A stretch of 53,164 nt of DNA, from NCBI GenBank assembly GCA_001820685.1, contig MHQP01000014.1:1-53164 (forward strand), in the 5' to 3' direction. A program made the position numbers and the translations under genes. This document shows positions 43,432-51,295 of the stretch, in pieces (position 1 is the stretch's first letter; every line of letters starts with the position of its first letter). The notes below the pieces were generated by a model that ran no database searches, was not told the DNA's origin, and saw nothing but the letters and a program-made list of their open reading frames with translations. This stretch comes from Candidatus Sungbacteria bacterium RIFCSPLOWO2_01_FULL_47_32 (GTDB lineage Bacteria > Patescibacteriota > Minisyncoccia > Sungbacterales > GWA2-42-14).

Positions 43432-43665
43432 TTACAGATTTTTTAATCTGAATTGAAAGGTACTAAGTGAGCATCCTTGACAACTAAGCCCGGTGAAAAG
43501 AATGATGGACACGGCAAAAATTATCGGAATAACTCCCGCTTGATTCACCCGAGGCGGAAGGTGGGTAGAAACGCCCCCGTACACGCGATTTCCCCGAACG
43601 CTCTTTGTGTATGATACGGGAATGGTCTGCTGGGCTTCTGTAATATAGACGACTCCCACAAACAA
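43432..43665 (-). pseudogene. Internal fragment of secY
   Basis: The translated frame contains 'TEAQQTIPVSYTKSVRGNRV' and 'STHLPPRVNQAGVIPIIFAV', unmistakably the cytoplasmic loop and following helix in the middle of SecY. After about 56 codons the similarity stops and a short unrelated tail follows. No other part of SecY is present, so this is a displaced duplicate scrap, not the working translocon gene. Confidence 0.88.
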
Positions 43666-43668
43666 AAA

Positions 43669-43687
43669 CCAGCCGCAGAGCGACTGG
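43669..43687 (-). terminator. Terminator of the AstA-like gene
   Basis: A stem of 8 bp with one mismatch (43669-43676 with 43680-43687); on the minus strand TTTTT follows, on the plus strand TTTTTT follows after CCG. Confidence 0.6.
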
Positions 43688-43722
43688 CCGTTTTTTATTT
43701 TTTTGTGCTTCGTTAATAAATT

Positions 43723-44487
43723 TCAGTGTTCAATACACTTCCTGATAGCCTGATAAAGAAATCCTTCAGCATCCGGAATATTGTTTTCAGTGGTAACATG
43801 GAAACGATTAAGTGAGGTCGGAACATACCGATCTGAAATTTCGACCATCCCCCAGCGCAAAAACTGGTTGAGAGGCCCAATAAGCGCTTCGTGCGTTTTG
43901 CCTAGCGCTTGCTGAAGTACATCCTGCGGAATATCCCGAAACGTAAGGGGTTCTTTTGGCCAACGGTCAAAAATTTCTTGCTCCATTGTTCCAAAAGGAA
44001 ATTCGAGAAGCTCGTGGTATGAGATTCCCGTCACCCTTTCACCAACCCGATTCCAAAACAAAGGATTTCCGTCAGCATCCTTCTTGCCAACCATCCGCCC
44101 CCAAAGAGAAGTGGGGCTATTTTTCGTTATGTCTGTAAACCAAAAATAATTCACCGCCGCAGCAAGCAGTTTGAAAACTCCCGCACTCCGACAGTCAGGA
44201 CGGATGAGCCACCCACCGCTATACGCGTAGTCTCTATCGTTTTTGATGATGAGACTATCGTTCTCAATCACGAAATAAACAAAATCTTTCAGCTTTGCCA
44301 TCCACGCTACCGCGATAAGATCCTCACCTGCCCCCGCGCGAATTCCGGTCAAAAAGAAACTTCTTCCTAGATTGTCCCGCACCAACCGCTCATCGCGGGG
44401 GTAAAGAACTTCATCGTGTGAATTTTCTCTGTAGAACTCTAAAACCTCTGGAACATCTTCGGTGTTCAGAAGCAAGGCATCAATCAT
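43723..44487 (-). CDS. GNAT-superfamily acyltransferase resembling arginine N-succinyltransferase
   Basis: 254 residues. The middle, 'ADGNPLFWNRVGERVTGISY' followed by 'FDRWPKEPL', resembles the AstA signature (DENGxSPFWd.lG..FF then LMPKxPIY); 'GGWLIRPDCRSAGVFKLL' is a GNAT acetyl-CoA-binding-like segment. It therefore probably moves an acyl group from CoA to an amine. The arginine-catabolism context of AstA is absent here; the ketosynthase encoded 97 bp upstream and the nearby ligases suggest an acyl-CoA from this cluster as donor. Assignment to AstA itself is not claimed. Confidence 0.65.
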   Translation of the reverse strand: MIDALLLNTEDVPEVLEFYRENSHDEVLYPRDERLVRDNLGRSFFLTGIRAGAGEDLIAVAWMAKLKDFVYFVIENDSLIIKNDRDYAYSGGWLIRPDCRSAGVFKLLAAAVNYFWFTDITKNSPTSLWGRMVGKKDADGNPLFWNRVGERVTGISYHELLEFPFGTMEQEIFDRWPKEPLTFRDIPQDVLQQALGKTHEALIGPLNQFLRWGMVEISDRYVPTSLNRFHVTTENNIPDAEGFLYQAIRKCIEH

Positions 44488-44584
44488 AGGATCCTCCCTT
44501 TGGGTGGTGGTTATAGTGTTGGTCGTTATTGACTCTGTACCAGATTCTTAAAATATCAGGAGTCGTCCTCATAAAAAAGAAGAA

Positions 44585-45514
44585 TCACTCCAACCTGGTT
44601 ACGAGAGCCTCCCAAATAATGCCAGCACCAAATGCGACAAAACCGATCCATTGGCCACGCTGAAGCCTCTTGGAATTATTTGCCGAAGCAAGCGCCATTA
44701 AAATTGAAGCGGAGGAGGTATTCCCAAAATGATCGATTGTAATTACCACCCGGTCGGATGAGATATTCATCTCCTGCATGCACGCTTCTATAATCCTGCG
44801 ATTGGCCTGGTGTGGAATAATAATATCCAGATCTTGCGGACGAAGACCGCACTGTTGTGCTGCTCCTGTCAGGGCCTCCCTCATCATCGGAACCGCAGAT
44901 TCCAAAAGCTTCGGACCATTCATGCGACAGTGCTCGTTCATTGGAACTTGAATCCAGTCATGACCATCCGGATTCATGCCACCAACCCACCCAACGGGAG
45001 ATTTTCCAGGATCAATGATAGCGGCACCCGCACCATCACCAAAAATTACAGACGGCCAATCGCCAGCTAACCGCGACACAAACGGAGTCACTCGCTCAGT
45101 AGCTACAATGGCTGTTGGGCTTGATAAAGAAAGAGCAAGTCTCAGGATTGTCGCACTTCCCGCACATGCGGCGTTCACGTCAAAACCGGGGCCACGATAC
45201 CCAAGCCGCCGTGCAACACGCGCCACCGTCGGCGGCACCCACTGCTCGCCTGAATTTGTCGAACAAATAAGATGTTGAATTGCCTCAATAGAGATATCAG
45301 CTGACTGACATGCCTGCAAAACAGCTTCAGCTCCAAGCTCGCTCACTGATTCATCGATAGCAATTCGCCTGGAACAGATTCCTGTTTTGCGCTCAACAAC
45401 GTCCGGTGGCAATATTAAAGCAAGTTCTTCGTTTGTTACCTCAAGCCTTGGAAGCGCCAGTCCGGTAGCCAAAAGTTTCGTAGTCTGTTCCTTTCGCCAT
45501 TTTAAACAACTCAC
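44585..45514 (-). CDS. FabH-like 3-oxoacyl-ACP synthase III / ketosynthase
   Basis: 309 residues, thiolase fold. Catalytic Cys117 (NAACAGSA), His235 (IPHQANRR) and Asn265 (HFGNTSSAS) are all present, with the late glycine-rich 'GFVAFGAGIIWEALV'. KAS III enzymes condense acyl-CoA with malonyl-ACP; relatives also make esters, beta-ketones or quinolones without chain elongation. CPR bacteria usually lack fatty acid synthesis, so a pathway role in this cluster is more likely than membrane lipid synthesis. The frame starts with GTG at 45514, but the promoter -10 ends at 45518, so translation is leaderless or starts slightly downstream. Confidence 0.92.
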   Translation of the reverse strand: MSCLKWRKEQTTKLLATGLALPRLEVTNEELALILPPDVVERKTGICSRRIAIDESVSELGAEAVLQACQSADISIEAIQHLICSTNSGEQWVPPTVARVARRLGYRGPGFDVNAACAGSATILRLALSLSSPTAIVATERVTPFVSRLAGDWPSVIFGDGAGAAIIDPGKSPVGWVGGMNPDGHDWIQVPMNEHCRMNGPKLLESAVPMMREALTGAAQQCGLRPQDLDIIIPHQANRRIIEACMQEMNISSDRVVITIDHFGNTSSASILMALASANNSKRLQRGQWIGFVAFGAGIIWEALVTRLE

Positions 45515-45517
45515 ACT

Positions 45518-45546
45518 ATACTAGCAATTTAAAATTTTAAAGTCAA
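45518..45546 (-). promoter_or_regulatory. Promoter of the ketosynthase gene
   Basis: TTGACT (45546-45541), 17-bp spacer, TAGTAT (45523-45518) on the minus strand, in the short gap after the second aminotransferase gene. Suggests that the ketosynthase and acyltransferase form their own transcription unit. Confidence 0.6.
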
Positions 45547-45556
45547 ATAAAAGATA

Positions 45557-46726
45557 TCAAACAGTGTTATTCATAAAATTTTTTATAGTTTTACATACAA
45601 CATCAACATCATTCAGTGACATTGCGTCATTAAGGGGCAGGGTCAGAATCTCCGAAGACACTCTCTTGGCAATAGGAAAGTCCCTGCTCACCCAATCGGC
45701 GTTGTATGCTGATAAATCGGGGAGCAGTACCGGATAATGAATCTTCGGCAAAAGTTGCGGCTTGTGCTTGAAAGTTTTTTGTAAGTGGTCAAAAAGCTGA
45801 TTTCGTTTTTTAGTGCGAATTACATAGCGATACCAAATCCGTTTTGTATCAGCTTCTTTATTTGGCGGCAAGACAATATCTCCCACTCCCGAAAGTTTTT
45901 CATTAAAATGTTCGGCCAGTATGCGCCTGTATTCCAGCCAAAAACTTAGAAAAGGCAACTTTGCAATAAGAGCGGCCGCATGAACTTCGTCCATTTTTGC
46001 GCTAACGCCGACAGTCGGGTGGTCGTAATAAAAAACTTTTGCACCGTAAAATCGCATTCTATCAATAGAATCTTTTAACTGGTTTTCACGAACAACTATC
46101 GCCCCGCCGTTACCGGGAGCACAGAACTGTTTGGTTGGAGAAAAACTGAAGCATGAGATATCGCCAAAAGTACCCGCGTCTTGCCACTGTCCGCTCCTAT
46201 ATATTTTTGCACAAAAAACTTGAGCGGCATCTTCGATAAGTGAAAGCCCGTGCCTCCGCGCGATGTCCAATATTTTTAAAATGGTAACGGCTGGCTGGCC
46301 GTATAAATGCGCAAAAATAATAGCTTTAGTTTTTGAAGTAATTTTTTCCTCTATCTTTTCGGGATGTATCGCAAAAGTATCATCTTCTATGTCAACAAAA
46401 ACCGGTCTCGAGTTGACCCAGCTAACACTAAATGCAAGCGAAACACACCCAAAAGCAGGAATAATAACCTCATCTCCAGGACCTACATTCAGCGCCTTCA
46501 TCGCGATAATAAGCGCATCCGTGCCGCTTCCCGTGCCAAATACAGGCAATCCTCCCAGCCTTCGTGACAATGAATTTTCAAATTCACTGACCTGAGAATG
46601 ATTTACGAAGCTGTATTGAGCCAGTTCATCTATAATACGCCCGACTGCGCGCTTAACAGCAAACTCTTGTCTTACCGCTATTAAATTTCTCTTTACAAGC
46701 GGGAGATTTAAAATATTCCTAATCAT
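45557..46726 (-). CDS. DegT/DnrJ/EryC1-type sugar aminotransferase 2
   Basis: 389 residues. Lys199 (FSPTKQFC) and Asp166 (LIEDAAQVF) are the PLP residues; 'GTGSGTDALIIAMKALNVGP' and 'GDEVIIPAFGCVSLAF' are family marks. Similar in size and layout to the enzyme at 25043 but only moderately alike, so the cluster may aminate two positions or two sugars. Last recognisable member of the biosynthetic region. Confidence 0.92.
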   Translation of the reverse strand: MIRNILNLPLVKRNLIAVRQEFAVKRAVGRIIDELAQYSFVNHSQVSEFENSLSRRLGGLPVFGTGSGTDALIIAMKALNVGPGDEVIIPAFGCVSLAFSVSWVNSRPVFVDIEDDTFAIHPEKIEEKITSKTKAIIFAHLYGQPAVTILKILDIARRHGLSLIEDAAQVFCAKIYRSGQWQDAGTFGDISCFSFSPTKQFCAPGNGGAIVVRENQLKDSIDRMRFYGAKVFYYDHPTVGVSAKMDEVHAAALIAKLPFLSFWLEYRRILAEHFNEKLSGVGDIVLPPNKEADTKRIWYRYVIRTKKRNQLFDHLQKTFKHKPQLLPKIHYPVLLPDLSAYNADWVSRDFPIAKRVSSEILTLPLNDAMSLNDVDVVCKTIKNFMNNTV

Positions 46727-46939
46727 ATTTATATTGTTATTGCCAATAGTCTTCGTAACTGCAATATGTTATTTATAGCATTTTATTTTATAAATGAAAG
46801 AGCTCTTTAACTATCAGATTCATCTATCTACGAATCCGCAACACCATGAAATGCAAAAAACATACACCCAAGCAAAAGGAATAAAAAAACAGCCCCTCGT
46901 AGAACTTTGAGAGACTGCACACCCGATTCGAGTGTAAAA

Positions 46940-47320
46940 TTACTTAAGCTTGTCCACTTTAACATTCGCGTTATAAAGACCATCCCAGCTGGTGCCCTCT
47001 ATATGGCTGGAAGAAATCACATTAAGGGAAAGCCTTAGATAGTCATTGTTAAGGGACAAAACACCATCCGAAGTCAGCGTTCCGGAGATCGGCAACTCCC
47101 TATTGGCATATCGCGCTGTTGAATACACAAAGACACTGCCTTTGACCTTGCCGTCATTGATAGACTTAATCGTCAGGTAGAACTTGCCACTTAATCCGCT
47201 ATACTGCCAATCGCCCGTCCACTCGCCCACAAGAGACTGTGAATCGAAAGCGATTGCAGGAGACAAGGCAAGAACAAACACCAGCAAACAAAGAACGAAA
47301 AGAACAGTAAAAATGCGCAT
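46940..47320 (-). CDS. Small secreted beta-rich protein A
   Basis: 126 residues with a signal peptide (1-24, AIA-F) and a mature beta-rich domain starting 'SLVGEWTGDWQYSG'. The G.W.G.W start, alternating strands and 'LSLNVISSSHIEG' recall small lipocalin-like or avidin-like barrels, but I do not recognise the family. GGAGG lies 7 nt before the ATG and a consensus promoter 47 bp upstream. The divergent gene at 47504 encodes a protein of similar plan, possibly a distant paralogue. Confidence 0.72.
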   Translation of the reverse strand: MRIFTVLFVLCLLVFVLALSPAIAFDSQSLVGEWTGDWQYSGLSGKFYLTIKSINDGKVKGSVFVYSTARYANRELPISGTLTSDGVLSLNNDYLRLSLNVISSSHIEGTSWDGLYNANVKVDKLK

Positions 47321-47366
47321 TTTTATACCTCCAGTGTTGCGAAGTTTGTCTTTTACTGCTGTTTAT

Positions 47367-47395
47367 AGTATAGAATAAATAATAAGTTTTGTCAA
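47367..47395 (-). promoter_or_regulatory. Consensus promoter of secreted protein A
   Basis: TTGACA (47395-47390), 17-bp spacer, TATACT (47372-47367) on the minus strand. Its -35 is 8 bp from the -35 of the opposite promoter. Confidence 0.85.
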
Positions 47396-47403
47396 CTATA
47401 AAA

Positions 47404-47432
47404 TTGACAGCTATATTTATTTATGCTATAAT
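47404..47432 (+). promoter_or_regulatory. Perfect consensus promoter of secreted protein B
   Basis: TTGACA (47404-47409), 17-bp spacer, TATAAT (47427-47432), 72 bp before the ATG. Back-to-back with the promoter of protein A, so one bound regulator could control both. Confidence 0.88.
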
Positions 47433-47503
47433 TGATATGTCGACAAAGTTGTGTAGTTGTTTAAAAACACCCTAACCCGCCCCACAAACAAGAGGACTCC
47501 GCA

Positions 47504-47932
47504 ATGAAAAGAATCGTGCCGTTCCTTCTTTCTCTTTTGCTTGCCGTTGCGTTTCTAATACTGGAAGCTGGACAGGTTTTCAGCACCAACCTTCTTGATG
47601 GACCGTGGGGAGGCAAGTGGACCTCCACCTGCAGAACACCCGGGGACAACGCGTCTGTGAAGCTGCTGATCCAGGTTGACCCCAGTACCCGGGTAGCTAC
47701 AGTCATCATGTTTCAGGACGTAGCGCCGCCAGCACCGTCTTTCTCTTCGATGGCAGTGGGTAAGGTTGAGGGGGACAAGATCATCATCGATTCCGTTTCA
47801 AGCGGCATTCCTAACGGGGGTTCCGAGATGTCCTTCTGGCTCGAAGGCCCTATGCTACTAAAAGGTGCCTACAAGAACGCGGACGACTGCGGAACGTTCG
47901 AGCTCCGACGGGACTCAAATAAAAGAGCCTGA
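47504..47932 (+). CDS. Small secreted beta-rich protein B
   Basis: 142 residues with a signal peptide (about 1-27) and a mature domain starting 'LLDGPWGGKWTSTC'. Two Cys residues (in WTSTCR and DDCGTF) could form a disulfide. Like protein A it has a G.W.G.W start followed by beta strands of about 100 residues and ends 'GAYKNADDCGTFELRR'. GAGG lies 9 nt before the ATG. Perfect promoter and strong terminator suggest high expression. Function unknown. Confidence 0.75.
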   Translation: MKRIVPFLLSLLLAVAFLILEAGQVFSTNLLDGPWGGKWTSTCRTPGDNASVKLLIQVDPSTRVATVIMFQDVAPPAPSFSSMAVGKVEGDKIIIDSVSSGIPNGGSEMSFWLEGPMLLKGAYKNADDCGTFELRRDSNKRA

Positions 47933-47937
47933 CAAGC

Positions 47938-47995
47938 AACCATCACGCCGCCATGTCTTCTGAACGAAGATGTGGCGGCATGATGGTTTTTTTTA
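47938..47995 (+). terminator. Strong terminator of secreted protein B
   Basis: AACCATCA-GCCGCCA pairs with TGGCGGC-TGATGGTT (one internal mismatch) around a loop that itself pairs, followed by eight T. Confidence 0.9.
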
Positions 47996-48080
47996 TTTAT
48001 AAAAGGGAATGTATAAAATCTGCCACCAATAATTCGCTCCTTTGACGATACATGAGAGAAGACTGATGCATAGTTGGTCA

Positions 48081-48124
48081 ATAACTGAACTACGCGGTGG
48101 CAAGCCCCCGCGTAGTTCAGTTAT
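48081..48124. repeat. 17-bp perfect inverted repeat
   Basis: Arms 48081-48097 and 48108-48124 with a 10-nt loop, no T-run, followed at once by the small palindrome TTATCTAGATAA. Too long and symmetric for an ordinary terminator; could be an operator, an RNA hairpin or a mobile-element trace. Confidence 0.85.
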
Positions 48125-48159
48125 CTAGATAAAATTTTGAAGGCTAGATATGACTTAGC

Positions 48160-48183
48160 AAAACCCCGGGAATTGTCCCGGGG
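48160..48183 (-). terminator. Terminator of the DUF4015 gene
   Basis: Minus-strand CCCCGGG (48183-48177), ACAATT loop, CCCGGGG (48170-48164), TTTT. Confidence 0.85.
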
Positions 48184-48205
48184 ATTGCTGTGTGCTTTCC
48201 TCGTA

Positions 48206-49585
48206 TTAATTACCTTCGGCCTGATTCTCCGTCGTGCTTTCGGTGGTTGTTCCGGTCTTTTTTTTAAGAGCTTCTTCAGTATAAACATTCCGGGCGTTCC
48301 ACAGTAGCCAGCCTGAAGCACCGGCATCTTCAGCCGCTTTTATCTGGGCCTTCACTTTTGCCGCGTCATATACGATTCCACGCGATGTATCGGCCCCAAG
48401 GTCAAAGTCTTGCAGCCACGGCCTCATGCGCGCAACACTGCGCGGGGTTGACGTTGCATTGGCACCCGCCGGAGTTGTGGAAGCCGTTGTTGTTCCCAAC
48501 CTTGCCCCCGCGTGAAGATTTGCAAATGTTGTTGTCGATATTTTTCCGGCAAGAAAATCCTGGGCGAATACAAGCGAGCGATACACGACGTCATATGGCT
48601 GATTTGAGACGACCTGGGAAACATTTTTTGACCTGTAGGGATATGATATTTTTGGAAGACTGCGCGAAGGATCTGCCGGCATGGTGAACCCCGCGTAGTA
48701 ATGACTCGGATAGAGCATGAAAGAAACATAGTCGAAATTGCTTCCCACATCCTCCATCCGCTGTCCTATGCCGAGGTCGTTTGCCTGTGTTGCAACATAC
48801 CCAAACAAATCGGCTGATAAAATAATATCTGGTTTGTAATCTTTTAGGTTTTTATTCATGAATTCGAAGAAGGATTTTAGAACCGTATATTTCGGCGTCT
48901 TCGGGTCATACGCGGGATAAATGATGCTCTTTACATCTCCGTCTGACGGAAAGCGGATGTAGTCAAACTGCAGTTCGTCAAACCCAAGGTCAATGACAGA
49001 CATTGCGAATGCCGCGAGATATTCTCTTGCCGCGGGGCTTGCGGGGTCCATCCAAAGCCGCCCAGCGCTATCTTTCCAAAAGGCCCCGGTGTTGCGGTTT
49101 TTGACATAGTACTCCGGATGTTCTTTGGTTTGAGAGGAGTCCGGAAATACTGCCATGCGGGCGATGGTCCAAACACCTTGCGCTTTCAGCTCGTCAATAA
49201 GCGGTTTTAGATTTGATGTAACTTGGGAACCTTTTGCTTCTTTTACATCTATGACAACACCGTTCAATTCTGTTGTTTTTAAAAGGTCCTCGATATCCCC
49301 CCGAAGCCTCCTGGCGGCCACCCCTTGGTCATTTGCGACGTCTGCCGTCATATAGACACCCTTCACATACTGGGAGTTGAGAAGGGCGTCCGCAATAAGC
49401 TCTTCTCTTGTTTTGGGTTTCGGCTCTTCATTTTCCGCAAGCGGTGTTGTTGTGCCAAAATTCATGCCCTGCGTAAGAGAACTCCACCTGCCCATATAAA
49501 ATGTCGGAACGCTTTTTGAGCTGTACAACCAAAAAGCCCCGATGATACCGAGCGAAAGAATGCTTGCGGCAATGTATTTTTTCAT
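48206..49585 (-). CDS. DUF4015-type putative glycoside hydrolase, membrane-anchored
   Basis: 459 residues. N-terminal signal-anchor (4-21), linker, then the TIM-barrel family known as DUF4015/putative glycosyl hydrolase: 'VKGVYMTADVAN', 'ELNGVVIDVKEAKG', 'DELQFDYIRFPSDG', 'ILSADLFGY'. Acidic residues in DVKE and FDYIRFPSD are the likely active-site candidates. A Thr/Ala/Ser-rich insertion lies near 365-385 and the C-terminus is Thr/Glu-rich. The substrate is unknown; relatives sit in the envelope. Confidence 0.9.
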   Translation of the reverse strand: MKKYIAASILSLGIIGAFWLYSSKSVPTFYMGRWSSLTQGMNFGTTTPLAENEEPKPKTREELIADALLNSQYVKGVYMTADVANDQGVAARRLRGDIEDLLKTTELNGVVIDVKEAKGSQVTSNLKPLIDELKAQGVWTIARMAVFPDSSQTKEHPEYYVKNRNTGAFWKDSAGRLWMDPASPAAREYLAAFAMSVIDLGFDELQFDYIRFPSDGDVKSIIYPAYDPKTPKYTVLKSFFEFMNKNLKDYKPDIILSADLFGYVATQANDLGIGQRMEDVGSNFDYVSFMLYPSHYYAGFTMPADPSRSLPKISYPYRSKNVSQVVSNQPYDVVYRSLVFAQDFLAGKISTTTFANLHAGARLGTTTASTTPAGANATSTPRSVARMRPWLQDFDLGADTSRGIVYDAAKVKAQIKAAEDAGASGWLLWNARNVYTEEALKKKTGTTTESTTENQAEGN

Positions 49586-49629
49586 GCGTTAGTTTTTACA
49601 GATTGTTAAATTATACACCCTACTCACTA

Positions 49630-49700
49630 TGCGGTCAGGGAGAATCGAACTCCCACCTATTGCTTGGGAAGCAATCGTTCTACCATTAAACTATGACCGC
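49630..49700 (-). tRNA. tRNA-Gly (anticodon CCC)
   Basis: 70 nt plus discriminator A. Acceptor GCGGTCA/TGACCGC, D arm GTTT..GAAC, anticodon stem ATTGC/GCAAT with loop TTCCCAA, T arm GGGAG-TTCGATT-CTCCC. No CCA encoded. Uninterrupted, unlike the Gln and Thr loci. Confidence 0.96.
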
Positions 49701-49706
49701 GCTTAG

Positions 49707-49739
49707 CGCGGTCTAACCTCGCTTAGCGAGGTGACCGCG
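49707..49739 (-). repeat. Hairpin upstream of tRNA-Gly echoing its acceptor strand
   Basis: CGCGGTC (49707-49713) pairs with GACCGCG (49733-49739) and ACCTCGC with GCGAGGT inside; 14 bp with a 2-nt bulge. Read on the minus strand it starts CGCGGTCA, the same as the tRNA 5' end, and repeats CGCTAAGCG. May be a processing signal or a duplication trace. Confidence 0.6.
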
Positions 49740-49770
49740 TTGCTCTGTGCTTCGCTCATATTCCAGACGG

Positions 49771-50643
49771 CTAAAGCTTTTCCTCCGCGTGCTCCTCGGC
49801 CTGTCCAACAAACTCGTTGATGATTTCCTCGCTTTGCTTTATCTCGCGCACAGGAGAAGAAAAATACAGCCGCTGTCCCCGCTTCCCCTCATAGAGGTCC
49901 TGGAGGAACGATATGATGTCCTGAAAGGGCTTGTGAATATAAAAGTGTTCAAGAATGACGGCGATGAGCGTTACAGCAAAAAGAAAAACGAAAGCGGTAT
50001 TGAAAAAACCCTGCTGGCGGTCATTCTCTCCGCTGATGAAAAAAACTATCCGCTGGGAAAAGATATACCGAACATCGGCAAGCTCATTTAACGAGTCAAG
50101 AATAGTATTTCGTTTTTCATCAAGCTGGCTCAAAAAAACCGCTCTCGCACCGGCATCGGTGACGGGCGTTTCTCCCGCAAAATCCGGGTGCGCAAGTATA
50201 TCTGAAATATACTCGCCCGTCCTTTTCTCCACACTGGTTACCGCACCCACCTCTTTCTCGAGCAGATCTTCCTCCTGTGTATTTTTCAGAATATTTATCA
50301 GGAACGGCCTGTTTACGCCCAAATACTGGGATTTATACTTCTTCCAGAAGACATTCAACTTGTCGGCAGTATTTTGAACGTCAGCTACAACACTACTTCT
50401 GCGTGACTCTGATAAAGGATGCGTTCCCATTAAAAGAAAATTCCTAACCTCCATCTGGATAGCAACCAGTTTGTCCCGCGTTACAAGGATCTGCCGGTCA
50501 ACTTCAAGCTGGTTTTGCAGATAAAGCTGGAGAGTAATCTGCCGCTGTTGGATCCTATTGTAAACCAAAAAACCAACTGCGGCAATGGGCAGCAGATATA
50601 AGCCAGCAAATATCAGAATAATTGTGCGATAATGCATTCTCAT
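49771..50643 (-). CDS. Membrane sensor-like protein with HAMP-like end and no output domain
   Basis: 290 residues. Two membrane helices (about 8-27 and 212-232) flank a 180-residue helical extracellular region like the four-helix-bundle sensor of chemoreceptors and kinases. After the second helix 'HKPFQDIISFLQDLYEGKRG' plus 'SPVREIKQSEEIINEFVGQA' resembles a HAMP linker. The protein then ends, with no kinase, cyclase or methyl-accepting domain. The ATG at 50643 begins MRMHYRTIIL. It follows DedA by 24 bp on the same strand. Confidence 0.65.
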   Translation of the reverse strand: MRMHYRTIILIFAGLYLLPIAAVGFLVYNRIQQRQITLQLYLQNQLEVDRQILVTRDKLVAIQMEVRNFLLMGTHPLSESRRSSVVADVQNTADKLNVFWKKYKSQYLGVNRPFLINILKNTQEEDLLEKEVGAVTSVEKRTGEYISDILAHPDFAGETPVTDAGARAVFLSQLDEKRNTILDSLNELADVRYIFSQRIVFFISGENDRQQGFFNTAFVFLFAVTLIAVILEHFYIHKPFQDIISFLQDLYEGKRGQRLYFSSPVREIKQSEEIINEFVGQAEEHAEEKL

Positions 50644-50667
50644 TTGAAAATGAACAAAAACCGGATA

Positions 50668-51288
50668 TTATCGGTCCGCAGATCCGGCGGATTCTTTTTC
50701 CCGAATAAACCGGAGGGCTGCGAAAAATATAATTCCAACGGCGAGCACGAGATAAACCGTATGCTTCACTTCCCGCACTTCGGTGAACAGGTCGAGTCCG
50801 GAGCCAAGGTAAAAACTTGCCGTAACAAGAAGAAACGTCCAGGGAACAGCGGCGAAAATATCGTACAGTATGAATTTCACGAATTTCATCCTGAAGTGTC
50901 CCGCCAGAATCGGCACCATGACGCGGATACCCGTAAGGGGGCGGGAGAGAAAAATAACTTTTTCTCCGTGTCTTTTGAAATAGCGTTCCGCCTTTTCAAG
51001 AACAAACTTCACATGTTTCAAGTGCGATATCCGTTCTTCCACCCACTCCCCCGCGAACCTTCCGAGAAGATATCCGAGGATGTCAGACACAAGAATGCCC
51101 ACAATAAGCACCCAGACCGTTATCCAGTAATCGGTGAACTCAAGGTATGAAAGGTAACCGCCGATAAGAAGTACTATTTCTTCCGGCAGAGGAAGTCCTA
51201 TGCCAGCCAATACTAAAAGCAAAAAAAGGGTGGCATAAAGAAAATATATGTTCCCGAGCGGGAGTAGGAGCAGTATCATGCTTGCCAT
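50668..51288 (-). CDS. DedA-family membrane protein
   Basis: 206 residues, VTT fold. Family marks: 'GIGLPLPEEIVLLIGGYL' (acidic pair in the first re-entrant part), 'DILGYLLGRFAGEW', 'FLSRPLTGIRVMVPILAGH' with the conserved arginines. DedA proteins recycle undecaprenyl-phosphate or phospholipids across the membrane and are proton-linked in several species. 7 bp after the ABC ATPase gene, so likely in one operon. Confidence 0.92.
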   Translation of the reverse strand: MASMILLLLPLGNIYFLYATLFLLLVLAGIGLPLPEEIVLLIGGYLSYLEFTDYWITVWVLIVGILVSDILGYLLGRFAGEWVEERISHLKHVKFVLEKAERYFKRHGEKVIFLSRPLTGIRVMVPILAGHFRMKFVKFILYDIFAAVPWTFLLVTASFYLGSGLDLFTEVREVKHTVYLVLAVGIIFFAALRFIREKESAGSADR

Positions 51289-51295
51289 AGTAGTG

